DNA of 64,000 bases from CAWHBO01 sp963827735 (GCA_963827735.1 CAWHBO010000008.1:1-64000); one strand, 5' to 3'; counted from the stretch's first letter, positions 11,097-21,934 are shown. Numbers and translations are program-made. Notes: generated by a model from the sequence alone, not told the origin.

Positions 11097-13001
11097 ATGA
11101 CCAGCGAAACAGCCACATCACCTCAGACCCCACCTGCGGAACAGCGCGCCAATCCCTTCGTGCGTGTGGCGCGGCCGCAAGGCCTGAGCCGGTGGATCCC
11201 GGCGCTTCCCGCGCTGCGGAGCTACCAGCGAGCCTGGCTCCCGAAAGACATCGTGGCCGGGCTGGTGCTCACGGCCATCCTCGTCCCGGTCGGCATGGGT
11301 TACGCCGAAGCCTCCGGCCTGCCCGCGATCTACGGCCTGTATGCCACCATCGTGCCGCTGATCGCGTACGCCATCTTCGGGCCGAGCCGCATCCTGGTGC
11401 TGGGGCCGGACTCGTCGCTGGCCGCCATCATCGCCGCCACGATCGTGCCGCTGGCCGCCGGCGACCCCGATCGGCTGGTGGCGCTGGCCGGCATGCTCGC
11501 CCTCTTCACCGGGCGCCTTGTGCATCCTCGCCGGGCTGGCGCGCTTCGGCTTCATCACCGATCTCCTCTCCAAGCCCATCCGCCTGGGCTATCTGAACGG
11601 CATCGCGCTCACCGTGCTCGTCGGCCAGTTGCCAAAAATCCTGGGCTTTTCGTCGAGCGGGGATAACCTGATCCAGGAAACGATCAGCCTGGTGCAAGGC
11701 GTGGCGCAAGGCCTGACCAATTGGGTGTCCGTTGCGATCGGCGTCTCGTGCCTGGCCATCGTCTTGATCTTCAAGCGCCGGTGGCCCAAGATCCCCGGCG
11801 TGCTGATCGCCGTGGTCGGCGCGACGATCGTCGTGGGCGCGTTCAATCTGGCGGCGGTTGCCGGCGTCTCGGTCGTGGGGCCGCTGCCGCAGGGCCTGCC
11901 CTCTTTCCAGATTCCCCGCGTGTCAACCGCCGATCTGGCCGCGCTGGCGGCCGGCGCGATCGGCGATTACGCTCGTCTCCTTTGCCGACACGAGCGTGCT
12001 GTCGCGCACCTTTGCGCTTGCGCGGCGGCTATACGGTCGATCAGAACCAGGAGCTCATCGCGCTCGGCGCGGCGAACGTGGCCGCGGGGCTGTTTCAAGG
12101 CTTCTCGATCAGCAGCAGCTCGTCGCGCACCCCGGTGGCGGAATCGGCGGGCGCCAAGACGCAACTGACCGGCGTGGTGGGCGCGCTGTGCATCGCGCTG
12201 CTGCTGGTGTTTGCGCCGACGCTGCTGCAGAACCTGCCCAACGCCGCCCTGGGCGCCGTGGTGATCGCGGCCTGTATCTCGCTGGTGGATATCAAGAGCG
12301 TCGTCCGTCTGTATCATCTGCGCCGCGGCGAGTTCTGGCTTTCCATCGTCTGTTTTCTCGGCGTCGCGTTGATCGGCGTGATCCAGGGCATCTTCATCGC
12401 CATCGCGCTGGCGCTGCTCGGCTTCATCTGGCGCGCGTGGCGGCCCTACGATGCCGTGCTGGGCCGCGTCGATGGCCTGAAGGGCTATCACGATGTCACG
12501 CGTTATCCTGAGGCGAGGCGGGTGCCGGGGCTGGTGCTGTTCCGCTGGGACGCGCCCCTGTTCTTCGCCAACGCCGAGGTTTTCCGCGAGCACGTCCTGC
12601 AGGCGATTGCGGATGCGCCCACGCCGACGAAGTGGGTCGTCGTCGCCGCCGAACCCGTGACCGACATCGACATCACGGCGGCCGAGGCGCTGTCGGCCCT
12701 CGACGACGACCTGGCGAAATTCGGCATCGAGCTATGCTTTGCCGAGATGAAAGACCCGGTGAAGGATCGGCTCAAGCGGTACGACCTGTTCGTCAAGCTC
12801 GGAGCGGATCAATTCTTCCCGACGCTCGGCCAGGCGGTCGACCGCTATCTGGAGGCGCACCAGGTGGAGTGGTGGATTGGGATGAGGAAACTCAGATCCA
12901 GGCTTCCGGGTGAGGCCGATGAACAGACCCCTCGCCAGCATTTCACTGATGCGGTCGTAGTGGCGACTTCAGTCGCTTTTTCGTGGGTGACGAACGACTG
13001 A
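11097..13001 (+). CDS. SulP family anion transporter with C-terminal STAS domain, three frameshifts
   Basis: Inner-membrane sulfate/bicarbonate-type anion permease. The N-terminus leads into VAGLVLTAILVPVGMGYAEASGLP, the SulP entry signature, followed by about 10-12 hydrophobic segments and then a soluble STAS domain (VPGLVLFRWDAPLFFANAEVF, DIDITAAEALSALDDDL, GIELCFAEMKDPVKDRL). The frame is restored by +1 corrections near 11,510, 11,968 and 12,010. The current stop at 12,999-13,001 falls inside a palindromic repeat, and the last ~40 residues look unlike a STAS end, so the original stop was probably near 12,880-12,915. Substrate cannot be decided from sequence. Confidence 0.85.
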
Positions 13002-13013
13002 AGTCGCCACTAC
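12957..13013. repeat. Palindromic REP-like element overlapping the SulP stop
   Basis: GTAGTGGCGACTTCAGTCG (12957-12975) and CGACTGAAGTCGCCACTAC (12995-13013) are perfect 19-bp inverted arms around a 19-base loop. The annotated SulP stop codon lies inside the right arm. It may also serve as a transcription terminator. Confidence 0.8.
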
Positions 13014-13057
13014 CATGCAGTTACTATCTTGTTTTGTCTTATGGAGGCTAATCATCT

Positions 13058-14707
13058 ATGACCGCCATTCCGAAGGAAAAGACCGCAGGTTGGGGCGTCA
13101 TCGCCATGCTGGCGGCGGCGCAGTTCATCATGGTGCTCGACACGACCGTCATGAACGTGTCGATCACCCAGGTCGCGGAAGACCTGAACACGACCGTCGT
13201 CGGTTTGCAGACGGCCATCACCATGTACACGCTGGTCATGGCCGCCTTCATGCTGCTCGGCGGCAAGCTCGGCGACCGGTGGGGCGCCAAGCGCGCCTTC
13301 ATCATCGGCCTGCTCGTCTATGGCCTGGGTTCGCTGACCACGGCGCTTTCCCACACGCTGGGGATGCTGCTCGTCGGCTGGTCGTTCATCGAGGGGTTTG
13401 GCGCGATCCTGGTCATCCCGGCGATCGCCGCGCTCACCGCCGGCACCTATACCGGCCGCCAGCGCGCCCTGGCCTACGGCATCCTGGGCGGCGTCAGCGG
13501 CGCGTCGGCCGCGCTCGGTCCACTGATCGGCGGGTGGGTGACCACCTACTACTCCTGGCGCCTCGTCTTTGCCGCTGAGACGGTGGTCGTGCTTGCGCTC
13601 ATGTTATTTTTGCGCTTGATCCCCGCGATGGCTGGACGCAAGGGCAAACTGGACCTTACCGGCGCGGTCCTGTCCGCCGCGGGCCTGGGCGCTGTCGTGT
13701 TCGGCATCCTCCGTTCCAGCCAGTGGGGCTGGATCGCGCCCAGCGCGTCGGCGCCGTTTACCCCGCTGGGGTTGTCGCCCGTGATCTGGCTGATCTCAGG
13801 GGGCCTTGTCCTGCTGGGGTTCTTCGCACGCCATGAAGGCGCCTTCATCGCCGCGGGCAAAGAGCCGCTGCTCGATACCCGGCTGCTGAAAATCCCGCCC
13901 ATGCGGGCCGGTCTGGTCACCTATCTGTGCCAGCAGTTCATCATCATGGGCACCTTCTTCGTGCTGCCGCTCTATCTGCAAACCGTCCTCGGCTACGATG
14001 CGTTGGAGACCGGGATCGTCCTCCTGCCGCTATCATTGGCGCTGCTCGTGTTTGCGCTCGGGGGGCGCGGCTGGCCGGGCGCTACTCACCCAAGCGTATC
14101 GCCGCCGCCGGCTTGCTCTGCATGCTCAGCGGTTTGATCCTGCTCGTCGCGTTCACCGGCCCGGACCTGCGCTCCGCCGGCTTCACGATCGCGCTGGCGT
14201 TGGTCGGCGCCGGCAATGGCCTGCTGGTGTCGCAGTTGGGCAACGTCATCATGTCGTCCGTTCCGGCCGAGCGGGGCAGTGAGGCCGGCGGCCTGCAGGG
14301 GACGGCGATGAACCTCGGCGCGTCGCTGGGTGTGGCGCTGATCGGCTCGATCCTGATTGCGTCGCTGGTTGGCGGCTTCCAGAAAGCGGTGCTGGCCGAC
14401 CCGGCGCTGGCCGCGGTTGCGCCGCAGTTGAGCTGCCCAGGCGGAGCAGAGCGCCAACTTCGTCAGCGTCGAGCAGGTGACCGCGGCCGCGGAGGCGGCG
14501 GGGCTGAGCCCGGAGGAGGTTGCTGCCGTCACCGAGCAATACGCCGACGCCCAGATCATGGCGCTCAAAGTCGCGTTTGCGGCGCTCGCCTTCTTCGCAC
14601 TGCTGGCGCTGTGGTACGTCCAATCGCTGCCGAATCGGGCAGACGGTGCGAAGCCGGCTGATGAACCTGCGCCGGCCGGCGAGGCGGCTGCCGCGGTGAA
14701 CGGCTGA
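13058..14707 (+). CDS. MFS exporter, DHA2 (EmrB/QacA) 14-TM type, frameshifted
   Basis: Proton-driven multidrug or metabolite exporter in the inner membrane. The first helix carries the DHA2 signature FIMVLDTTVMNVSITQVAEDL. The loop LGGKLGDRWGAKRAF is MFS motif A, and later helices include GGVSGASAALGPLIGGWVTT (antiporter motif C-like). About 14 hydrophobic spans are visible across the corrected product of roughly 545 residues. Frame changes are needed near 14,060 (a G-rich run; either one lost or two extra bases) and near 14,440 (AGCTGCCCAG, one extra T). The C-terminal segment NFVSVEQVTAAAEAAGLSPEEV is an extracytoplasmic loop before the last helix. Stop at 14,705-14,707. Substrate unknown. 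Confidence 0.85.
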
Positions 14708-14757
14708 CGGGGGATGGATCGCCCCTTCTGTTCCGATAGGAGTGATCGAGGATCACC

Positions 14758-15629
14758 ATGACGCCACCTTATCCAAAAGTCCATGTCATCATCAACCCGG
14801 CCTCGGCCCCAACCGGCCGATCCTGAACACGCTGAATGACGTGTTTCGCAAGCATGGCGTCGACTGGGATGTCAGCATCACCAAGCGCTACGGCGACGCC
14901 ACCCAGCAAGCCAGGGATGCGATCGCCCGCGGCGTGGACCTGGTGGTCGGCTACGGCGGCGACGGCACCCAACATGAGCTTGCCAACGCCGTCATCGGCA
15001 CGGGCATGCCGATGGGCATCCTGCCGGGCGGCACCGGGAACGGGTTCGCCCGCGAGATCGGCATCCCCAAGGAGCTGGACGAAGCGGTCGAGCTGCTTTG
15101 CACGAGCCAGCACGTGCAGCAGGTGGATGCGGTGCTCGTGGGCAACGAGTACTTCATCCAGCGCCTGTACGCTGGCATCCCCCCGGAGAGCCAGACCAGC
15201 CGCGACCTGAAGGAACGCTATGGACTCCTCGCCTACGCGATCACGCTGCCCAAGCAGGTTCTCGGGGCGACCGAGTCCGAGTATCGGCTGACCATCGACG
15301 GGCACGTCATCAATCTCAGCGGGATCAAGTGCTACATCGTCAACTCCGGCAAGACCGGCACCGGGCTTTCGATCGATGTCGACTTCAGCGCCAGCGATGG
15401 CTTCCTGGATCGTCTTTGTCGTGAGCCGGAAGCCGCTCAGCATCATGTCTGCCGAAGCCCGCTTCCTCCGTCTGCCGACCTGGGATGCCGGGCTGTACTA
15501 CTGGCGCGGGCGCGAGATCACCATCGAGGCGCAGCCGGAGCAGGCGATCTGGATGGACGGCGAGTATCACGGCAGCAGCCCGGTGACGGCGCGGATCGTC
15601 CCGGCGCGCTGGCGGTCGTCGCGCCGTGA
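14758..15629 (+). CDS. Diacylglycerol/sphingosine kinase-like lipid kinase (DAGK catalytic fold), frameshifted
   Basis: Cytoplasmic lipid kinase of the YegS/DgkB type. It opens MTPPYPKVHVIINPASA, matching the family's N-terminal strand. The nucleotide site reads GYGGDGTQHELANAVI and the glycine loop LPGGTGNGFAREIGI; a later acidic substrate loop lies around KTGTGLSIDVDFSASDG. One base appears lost near 14,806 (expected SGPN), one gained near 15,412 (GATCGTC), and the last part changes frame again to end LAVVAP at 15,629. An alternative end in the other frame is 15,681. About 290 residues, normal for the family. GGAG-type sites precede ATG 14758. Phospholipid recycling or signalling is the general role; the actual lipid is unknown. 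Confidence 0.8.
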
Positions 15630-15715
15630 CCTTTGCATGGACAAGGATTTGAATACAATGCCCACAGGCGGGAAATCCTGAACCTGGTGCTCATTACATA
15701 ATCCGGAGGTACGGT

Positions 15716-16302
15716 GTGGCAAAATTGCTGCTGAAGTCGCGCTATCTGATCCTGCTACCCATTCTGGGCCTGGCCCTTGCGGCTGCGGTCTTCTTCGTTT
15801 TGGGCGGCATCGGTTTGATCAGAGTTGTTGTACGAGTCGGTCCTGGCCGTGCTCAACTCTGCCCCTGGAGCTCACAAAATGGACCAGGGCCAGTTCATCT
15901 ATGAGGTCGTGGAATATGTGCACACCTTCCTGATCGGCACCGTACTCTACATCACGGCCGTGGGTTTCTATCAGCTCTTCGTCCAGGAGATCAGCTTTCC
16001 CGTCCTGGTTGAAGATCGAAAGCACGGAGGAGTTGGAGACCAATCTGATCGGCGTGACCGTCGTGGTTTTGGCGGTCAATTTCATGGGCGCGATTTTCGC
16101 GGGCGGCACCAGCAATCTGCTCCAATATGGCGCCGGGATCGCCCTGCCGATTGCGGCCCTGGGCCTGTTTGTTGGGCTGCGAGCCTGGGCAGCGAACCTG
16201 CCCAAAGAGGAGCGCCGGCCGGGAGGCCAGACACGAGGCTGCCAGAGCACGGCATGGCGCAGCGGCTTCGGAGCCGGCAGATCAGGCAACATCGCAGCCT
16301 AG
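15716..16302 (+). CDS. YqhA/UPF0114 family membrane protein, two frameshifts
   Basis: Small integral-membrane protein. GTG 15716 (after CCGGAGGT) begins MAKLLLKSRYLILLPILGLA, the first hydrophobic helix with a positively charged start. Corrected +1 near 15,823 and 16,000, it continues LLYESVLAVLNSA, YEVVEYVHTFLIGTVLYITAVG, the conserved WLKIESTEELETNLIGVTVV segment and a last helix pair (FMGAIFAGG, GIALPIAALGLFVGLRAW). Four hydrophobic spans and the EELE motif match UPF0114. The function of the family is not established. It lies between a lipid kinase and pfkA, spaced as in an operon. Confidence 0.75.
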
Positions 16303-16341
16303 ACAACAGAGCAATCGATGACACAAGGAGAGCATAAGAAA

Positions 16342-17436
16342 GTGCCTGAGCGTATCGGTATCGTGACCGGGGGCGGCGACTGCCCCGGCCTCAACGCAGT
16401 GATCCGCGCGGTGGTCAAGGCAGCCGCGCACCGCGGCTGGGAGTCGATCGGTTTTCTGGGCGGCTACGAGGGCATGCTGGAACCCGCTGAGCTATCGCCC
16501 GCTGGATTACACCCAGATGGGCGGCCTGCTGCTTTCGCGGCGGCACGATCCTGGGCACGAGCAACAAGGGCCGCTTCGCCGCCAAGACCGGCCACGGCGA
16601 GGTGCGCCGCGTGCCGGAGGAGATCCTGGGGGAGGCGAAGCGCAACTTCGACGCGCTCGGCCTGCGCGCCCTGGTCTGCATCGGCGGCGACGGCTCGCTG
16701 ACCATCGCCCAGCAGCTCTACGAGACCGGCGTGCCGGTGGTCGGCGTGCCCAAGACCATCGACAACGACCTGGACGCCACGCTCATGACGTTCGGCTTCG
16801 AGACGGCGGTGACGTGCGCGGTCGGACGCGCTCGACCGGCTGCACAGCACCGCCGAGAGCCACGACCGCGTGATGGTGCTGGAGGTGATGGGCCGCTATG
16901 CGGGCTGGATCGCCGGCTCGGCGGGCCTGGCCGGCGGCGCCGACGTGATCCTGATCCCGGAGATCGCGTTCAACTACGACTGCGATCGTGGCGAAGATCC
17001 GCGAGCGCGAGGCGCAGGGCAAGCACTTCACCATCGTGATCGTCGCCGAGGGCGCGCGCCTGGCGGGCGGCGATGTTCGTCACCGCGGGCGAGGCCGGCA
17101 GCAACCGTGAGGCGCGGCTGGGCGGGATCGGTCAGATTGTGGCGAGCGAGCTTGAGGCGCGCACCGGCAAGGAGTGCCGCGCGGTGGTGCTGGGCCATTT
17201 GCAGCGCGGCGGCGCGCCCACGGCGTGGGATCGCCACCTGTGCACGCGTTTCGGCGTCAACGCGGTCGAGCTGATCGCCGCAGAACAGTACGGCTACATG
17301 GTCGCGCTGAAGGGAACAGAGGCATCGAGCCGGTCCTGCTCACGGACGCCATCGACAAGATTCGCACCGTCCCGCCGGATGGCGAGCTGGTGCGCGTGTG
17401 CCGCGCGCGCTGGATATCAGTTTCGGGAACGAGTAG
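16342..17436 (+). CDS. pfkA: 6-phosphofructokinase, probably ATP-dependent, multiple frameshifts
   Basis: Glycolytic phosphorylation of fructose 6-phosphate. GTG 16342 is preferred to ATG 16318: AAGGAGAG lies nine bases before it, and MPERIGIVTGGGDCPGLNAV is a typical PFK N-terminus. Other motifs: CIGGDGSLTIAQQL (nucleotide loop), VPKTIDNDLDATLMTFGFETA (catalytic Asp), HDRVMVLEVMGRYAGWIA (substrate), VLGHLQRGGAPTAWDR and the ending RALDISFGNE. Gly in GGDGS argues for ATP, whereas the Lys in PKTIDND is shared with PPi-type enzymes. At least six +1 changes between 16,490 and 17,410 must be corrected. Corrected length is about 360 residues, normal for the family. Confidence 0.87.
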
Positions 17437-17442
17437 CCGACG

Positions 17443-17486
17443 GGAGCGCATCGGGCGGTTGCGGGGTCGCTTTCCCGATGCGCTCC
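17443..17486. terminator. Hairpin between convergent pfkA and the BTAD regulator
   Basis: GGAGCGCATCGGG (17443-17455) pairs perfectly with CCCGATGCGCTCC (17474-17486). It starts seven bases after the pfkA stop. The remaining ~120 bases before the regulator's stop show nothing else clear. Confidence 0.7.
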
Positions 17487-17604
17487 TGCTGGAACGAAGG
17501 AACGCAGTTGTAGGCGTGCCGAGGCGAATCACACCCAGCGCCCGATGGCGTTCTCACGCCTTCGGCATCAGTCGGGGATCTGCAATCCTAAGGAGCGTCT
17601 CTGC

Positions 17605-20444
17605 TCACCTCCCCACCGCCAGCGCCTCCGCCACCGACATCGCTCGCCCTTCCTGCCAGGCGCGTTCCAGGACGGCCGGGCTAACCGCTGGCGCAAAGTC
17701 GCCTGATTCCGCTCGTTGAAGCGGATGAGAGTAGGTTCGTGGGCGCGCAGACCGAATCGCTGTGCCAATCCTTCGGCCGCGCCGTACAACTGCGCCGCCC
17801 GCGGCAGGTCATTCTCCTGCAAGGCGACCCCCGCTAAGCCATTCTGACAGTCCGGCAATTCCGATTCGGAAACCGATGGCGATGGACTGTTCGGCCGCCA
17901 GCTCGAAAATACCCCTGGCCCGGTCGGCGGCCCGTTTCTCTAGTGCGATGTAGCCCAGAGTTACCAGAGCTTCGATACTGCCAAATCGGAACCCGACCCT
18001 TACAAATGCGTCCAAAGCTGCTTGCAGTACCAACTCCGCTTGATCGTATTCGCCCAAGAGGAACAGGCTCTTCCCAAGAGCATCACTTCAGGCGATCCGC
18101 GCCTGATCGCCGGTTTCGGTTGCCTTTGCCAACCCCTCGGCAAACGTCGCAGCCGCGCTGCCGTAGTCCTCTTGGACGATCCGCACATAGCCTGACAGAT
18201 AGAACGACATAAATTGGGCGTTTTGATTGTTCAGCGCGATCGCCAACGCCACATGCTCATTACTCAGCGCCTGGCTGCGGGGCGCATCTTCCAGCAACAC
18301 AGCCTGGATTGTCGCGGCGAATAGGGCCGACAACCGCATGGGAGACGGAATCGAGGCATCAGGCAGCCTCAGAAGCGCATCCAGCCAATACCGCCATTCG
18401 GCGCTCCAACTCGACCAGAACCACACATGATCGGCGATCTGCAACCCAGGCCCGGCCCGGCCCGTTTCGAGCGACCAACGCATGGCCGCGCGCAGGTTGG
18501 TCAGCTCCGCCTCCAATCGGTTGAGATCCTGGAAGTATCGTTCCTTCCAACCGGCGTAGTAGTCCGCGTGCTTGCATCCAATGGCCGGACCTTCGGCGCT
18601 CTCTGCCAGGTGCTCCAGGGCGAATTCGCGGATCGTCTCGTACATCCGAAAACGGGCACCGTCATCGGCGCCTGAACTATACAGCAACCCCTTGTCGAGC
18701 AGCGCTTCGATCCCGCCCCCCACATCCAAGCCATCATCCCCACACACCGCGGCTGCAGCCTCCAGCGTACACCCCCGGCAAAGACGGCCAGACGGCGAAA
18801 GAGCGCCTGATCGGCCGGACTGAGCAGTGCGTGGCTCCACGCGATCGAGGCGCGCAAGGTGCGCTGACGCGCAGGCAGATCGGCCGGGCCAGCGGTGAGC
18901 AGCGCTAACCGGCTGGATAGACGGGCCAGGAGTGCCTGGGGCGAGAACGCCCCGACGTGCGTTGCCGCCAGTTCGATCGCTAGCGGCAACCCATCCAGCC
19001 GCTCGCAGATTTCGGCCACGACCACGATATTCTCCGCAGTGAGGGTGAAGTCAGGCCGAACACAGACGCGCACGCTCCGCGAAGAGGACCACGGCGGGTG
19101 CACTCGCCAGCCCCGCCGCCGCCTCTGCTCCCGGCTGCCACTGCGACGGAACGGGCGCGGCTGGAGCCGTCGACAGCGGCGCCACGGGAAAGCGATGCTC
19201 CCCGCGGACATGGAACGGCTCCCGGCTGGTGGCCAGAATCCGCAGCCGGGGACAGGCCGCTGCCAGGCCGGCGAGCAGCGGCCCTGCGGCAACGCACATC
19301 TCGCAGTTGTCCAGCACCAGCAGCAGCTCCGCATCGCGCAGCCGGTCGCGGAGTTGCGCCAGTGGGTCGGCCGCGCCGGAAAGCGAAAAGCGAATGCGGC
19401 CGCGATGGCGGAAACGACGAACTCGGGCGAATCGACTGCTTCCAGTGAGGCCCAGCACGCGCCATCTCAGGAAGGCATAGGCTTCACGAGCGGCCGCCTC
19501 GAGGACCAGCCGCGTCTTGCCCACGCCCCCCGGCCCGATGAGGGTCAGCAGTCGCACGTCGGCGGAGCTCAGATGCTCGGCGATCTCCGCCATTTCGCCT
19601 TCCCGGCCGACAAAGGAGGTGAGCTGCGAGTGCGCGGGCCAGTTGTGCAGGAGCGGATGGCTGGGATGCCCGTGCGTGCCGGCCTCGATGCGGCCGTGCA
19701 GCGCGACCGTCTCGGCTTCCGGCGGCGCGCCCAACTCGGCGGCCAGGGCCTGGCGCAGCGTCTCGTAGTGCGCCAGCGCGGCGGTGCGCTGGCCGTCCCA
19801 GCTCGAAGCGACCATGAGCTGGCGGTGCGCGTCCTCCGCCAGGGGATCGAGGCTGATCTGCTGCCGGGCGACGGCCGCCAGCAGCTCGTACTCCCCGCAC
19901 AGGGCGCGATGCTCGGCCAGCGTGTGCAGCGCGGCGTGCGCCAGGCGCGCCAACTGCTCGCGCTTGACCAGCGCCCACTCCTCGTAGGGCACGCTGTCCT
20001 TGAGGAAGAAACCGGCCAGGAAATGGCCGCGATAGAGCGCCGCCGCATGCTGCAGGCGCGCGATGCACGCTCGGCAGGCTGCGCGGCGGCGATGGGGATG
20101 ACCCTCGCTGCGGGCGATCGCGGCGGCGAACTCAGCCACATCCACGGCGCAATCGGCGGCTGGGTTGAGTTGCAGGGTCTGCGGGGTGATCAGGAGGGGC
20201 GGCGGATCGTCCGCCGAGGGCCTGGTGCAACTGGTGCAACGCCTGGCGCAGGCTGTGGCGCGCGGCTTGTCGGGTTGGTCGGGCCAGAGCAGCCCGGCGA
20301 GCACCTCGCGGCGGTGCGGGCGGTCGGACTCGGCGGCCAGGTAGGCCAGCAGCGCCTGGGTCTTGGCCCACAAGGGGGCCAGACGGTCCTCCCGCCGAGC
20401 GTGATCTGCAAGGGGCCGAGGAGAGAGATCACCAGCTTGGACAT
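17605..20444 (-). CDS. SARP/AfsR-like regulator: winged helix, BTAD, NB-ARC ATPase, TPR; frameshifted
   Basis: Large signal-integrating transcription regulator. ATG 20444 begins MSKLVISLLGPLQITLGGRT, the OmpR-type DNA-binding start seen in SARP/BTAD proteins. It continues with a BTAD helical domain (VAEFAAAIARSEGH, YRGHFLAGFFLKDS, EWALVKREQLARLA), an NB-ARC/AAA ATPase (LTLIGPGGVGKTRL P-loop; ELLLVLDNCE Walker B; RILATSREPF; GLPLAIELAATHVGAFSP) and a C-terminal TPR-like region (DYGSAAATFAEGLAKATETGD, EYDQAELVLQAALDAF, ENDLPRAAQLYGAAEGLAQRFG). About eight frame corrections are needed, and the final one yields MSVAEALAVGR with a stop at 17,605. Reconstructed length about 940 residues. It diverges from a small lipoprotein gene at 20,570, a natural candidate target (inference). 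Confidence 0.8.
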
Positions 20445-20540
20445 GGCGCGCTGCCGGTCGTACCGGGTACTCGATGGATACATCATATCGCGTGGGAGCA
20501 CGGGTGTCAATACTTTCTTGACGATTTCTTGACGCCGCCG

Positions 20541-20549
20541 TGCTACACT
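20541..20549 (+). promoter_or_regulatory. Extended -10 promoter candidate for the lipoprotein at 20,570
   Basis: TGCTACACT is an extended -10 element 20 bases before ATG 20570. TTGACG occurs twice upstream (around 20,518 and 20,530), but at 20 and 9 bases rather than 17, so the -35 is uncertain. The 125-base gap is shared with the divergent BTAD regulator. Confidence 0.4.
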
Positions 20550-20569
20550 CACGCACGAGGAGAGGTCCT

Positions 20570-21046
20570 ATGAACAGCAAACACGTATCAGCGAAGCTTG
20601 GCCGATTGGCTCCGGTCATCGCCATCGCGCTTGCCGCTGCGGTGGTCTTGAGCGGATGCGTATCCGCTCCCGCCGGCGTCCTGGCGGCATCGAATAGTCT
20701 GGAAGGCGTCTGGACTGTGACTGTGTCGCCCCCCGGTCAGCCACCCTTCGCAGGTGTGACCGCTTTCCATCGCGACGGCTCGGTGACCATGATGGAAAAC
20801 GATGGCCGGCTGGGAATCGGCGTTTGGGAGAAGGTGTCCGATTCCCGCTATTCTTTCACAGCCTGGGAGTATTGGAAAGAAGGAGATTCCTACTTACAGG
20901 CCAAGATCAGCGGTCCTGTCGAACTCAGCAAAAGCAGAGATGAGTACAGCGGGCCATTCACACTGCAAGTCTTTGTAGTGGGCAACCCGATCCCGATTGT
21001 TGACGGTTCAGGGACCGCCACCGGCAATCGCATGTCCGTGAAGTAG
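20570..21046 (+). CDS. Small secreted lipoprotein, lipocalin-like size, unknown function
   Basis: 158 residues. A long signal peptide (MNSKHVSAKLGRLAPVIAIALAAAVVLSGC, given here as LGRLAPVIAIALAAAVVL then lipobox LSGC) is followed by a ~125-residue beta-rich domain. That domain has LEGVWTVTVSPPGQPPF, VTAFHRDGSVTMMEND and RLGIGVWEKVSDSRYSF. The alternation of a GVW strand with a WEKV strand is typical of small beta-barrel extracytoplasmic proteins that report a fold change in dose or ligand, but no named family is certain. GAGGAGAGG lies just before ATG 20570. The frame is intact. It is divergent from the BTAD regulator, whose control of it is plausible but unproved. Confidence 0.7.
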   Translation: MNSKHVSAKLGRLAPVIAIALAAAVVLSGCVSAPAGVLAASNSLEGVWTVTVSPPGQPPFAGVTAFHRDGSVTMMENDGRLGIGVWEKVSDSRYSFTAWEYWKEGDSYLQAKISGPVELSKSRDEYSGPFTLQVFVVGNPIPIVDGSGTATGNRMSVK

Positions 21047-21048
21047 AA

Positions 21049-21120
21049 CAGCGGATGCCGACGGCAAACGGATCAGCGGATCGGGGCGCGCCTCATCCGT
21101 TTATCCGTTCCCATCCGCTG
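21049..21120 (+). terminator. Stem-loop spacer after the small lipoprotein gene
   Basis: CAGCGGAT (21049-21056) and ATCCGCTG (21113-21120) are inverted. Inside, AAACGGAT pairs with ATCCGTTT, giving a nested structure built from repeated CGGAT words. No T-run follows, so the terminator role is tentative. Confidence 0.4.
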
Positions 21121-21149
21121 CTGCGCTTTTCTGAGGAGAGCCGACGACC

Positions 21150-21356
21150 GTGTGCTCAGAGCAGAACGACTACGCTTCCTATCTGCTCCGCCTGGTGAGA
21201 TCGGAGCGGGATGGTCATGCGTGGCGGGCTTCGCTGGAGAGCACGATCGATGGGCTGCGGCTGGAGTTCGGCAGCGTGACGACGTTGATCGGCTTTCTGC
21301 AGGAGCGGTACGGTCAGACAGAGGAAGGCGTTCCCGCATCTGACGAAAGGAGGTGA
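21150..21356 (+). CDS. Small acidic/helical protein of unknown function
   Basis: 68 residues from GTG 21150, 15 bases after a GAGGAG ribosome site. It is predicted to be mostly helical (YASYLLRLVRSERDGHAWRA, GFLQERYGQTEEG) with no signal peptide or membrane span. The helical WRASLESTIDGLRLEF pattern suggests a small soluble adaptor. No family recognised. It sits 70 bases before a secreted SnoaL-like lipoprotein in the same direction, so cotranscription is likely. Confidence 0.45.
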   Translation: MCSEQNDYASYLLRLVRSERDGHAWRASLESTIDGLRLEFGSVTTLIGFLQERYGQTEEGVPASDERR

Positions 21357-21427
21357 CTCACGAGAAGCAGCAGTTATCTTCGGTCAGGAAATCGAGTTGG
21401 CACAGAACAAAGGAAGGAGAGCTAGAA

Positions 21428-21934
21428 ATGAAAATGGTAGCACCCGCGATCTTGATCGTGTCCCTGGTGGGCATTCTTGCCGGCTGTTTGGCTGCGCCTG
21501 CCCCCGTTGCACCCACACCCGGTTCCCAACCGGCGGAGAAAGGTGTCACCGCCATCGAACAGAACAAGGCCGTTATCCGCCGCCAGCTTGGAGCATTCGG
21601 ACCAGGGAATCTCAAGCTGTTGGAGCAGCTTGCTGATGAGCTTTACACTGCTGATTACGTCGTCCACGATCCTGGTTCCCCTGGACTTCCTCCAGGCCCA
21701 GCAGGTGTCAAGCTTTTCGTGCGTGGGTTCCTCACAGCCTTCCCCGACGCCCGCATCACTGTCGAGGACCAGATTGGAGAAGGGGATAAAGTGACGACGC
21801 GCTTCACGATGCGCGGCACAGATGCATCGACCGGGAAGCCGGTGACCATGCAGGTCCTGTGCCTGAGCCGCTTTGTCGGCGGCAAGATCGCGGAAGAATG
21901 GCAGCTCGGAGTTCCCGTCGAGGTGCAGCCGTAA
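21428..21934 (+). CDS. Secreted SnoaL-like (NTF2-fold) lipoprotein
   Basis: 168 residues. The signal peptide MKMVAPAILIVSLVGILAGC carries a lipobox (LAGC), followed by a Pro/Ala-rich tether. The body matches ester-cyclase/SnoaL-like proteins: a helix with NKAVIRRQLGAFGPGN, then YTADYVVHDPG, GVKLFVRGFLTAFPDARITVED, GDKVTTRFTMRGTD and the closing GGKIAEEWQLG. GGAGAG precedes ATG 21428. An extracytoplasmic SnoaL domain may bind or isomerise a small hydrophobic compound; the substrate is unknown. The frame is intact. Confidence 0.75.
   Translation: MKMVAPAILIVSLVGILAGCLAAPAPVAPTPGSQPAEKGVTAIEQNKAVIRRQLGAFGPGNLKLLEQLADELYTADYVVHDPGSPGLPPGPAGVKLFVRGFLTAFPDARITVEDQIGEGDKVTTRFTMRGTDASTGKPVTMQVLCLSRFVGGKIAEEWQLGVPVEVQP

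Noticed and set aside
18895..20532. 545-codon plus-strand ORF opposite the BTAD regulator
   Set aside because: The minus strand has P-loop, Walker B and TPR motifs; this strand has none.
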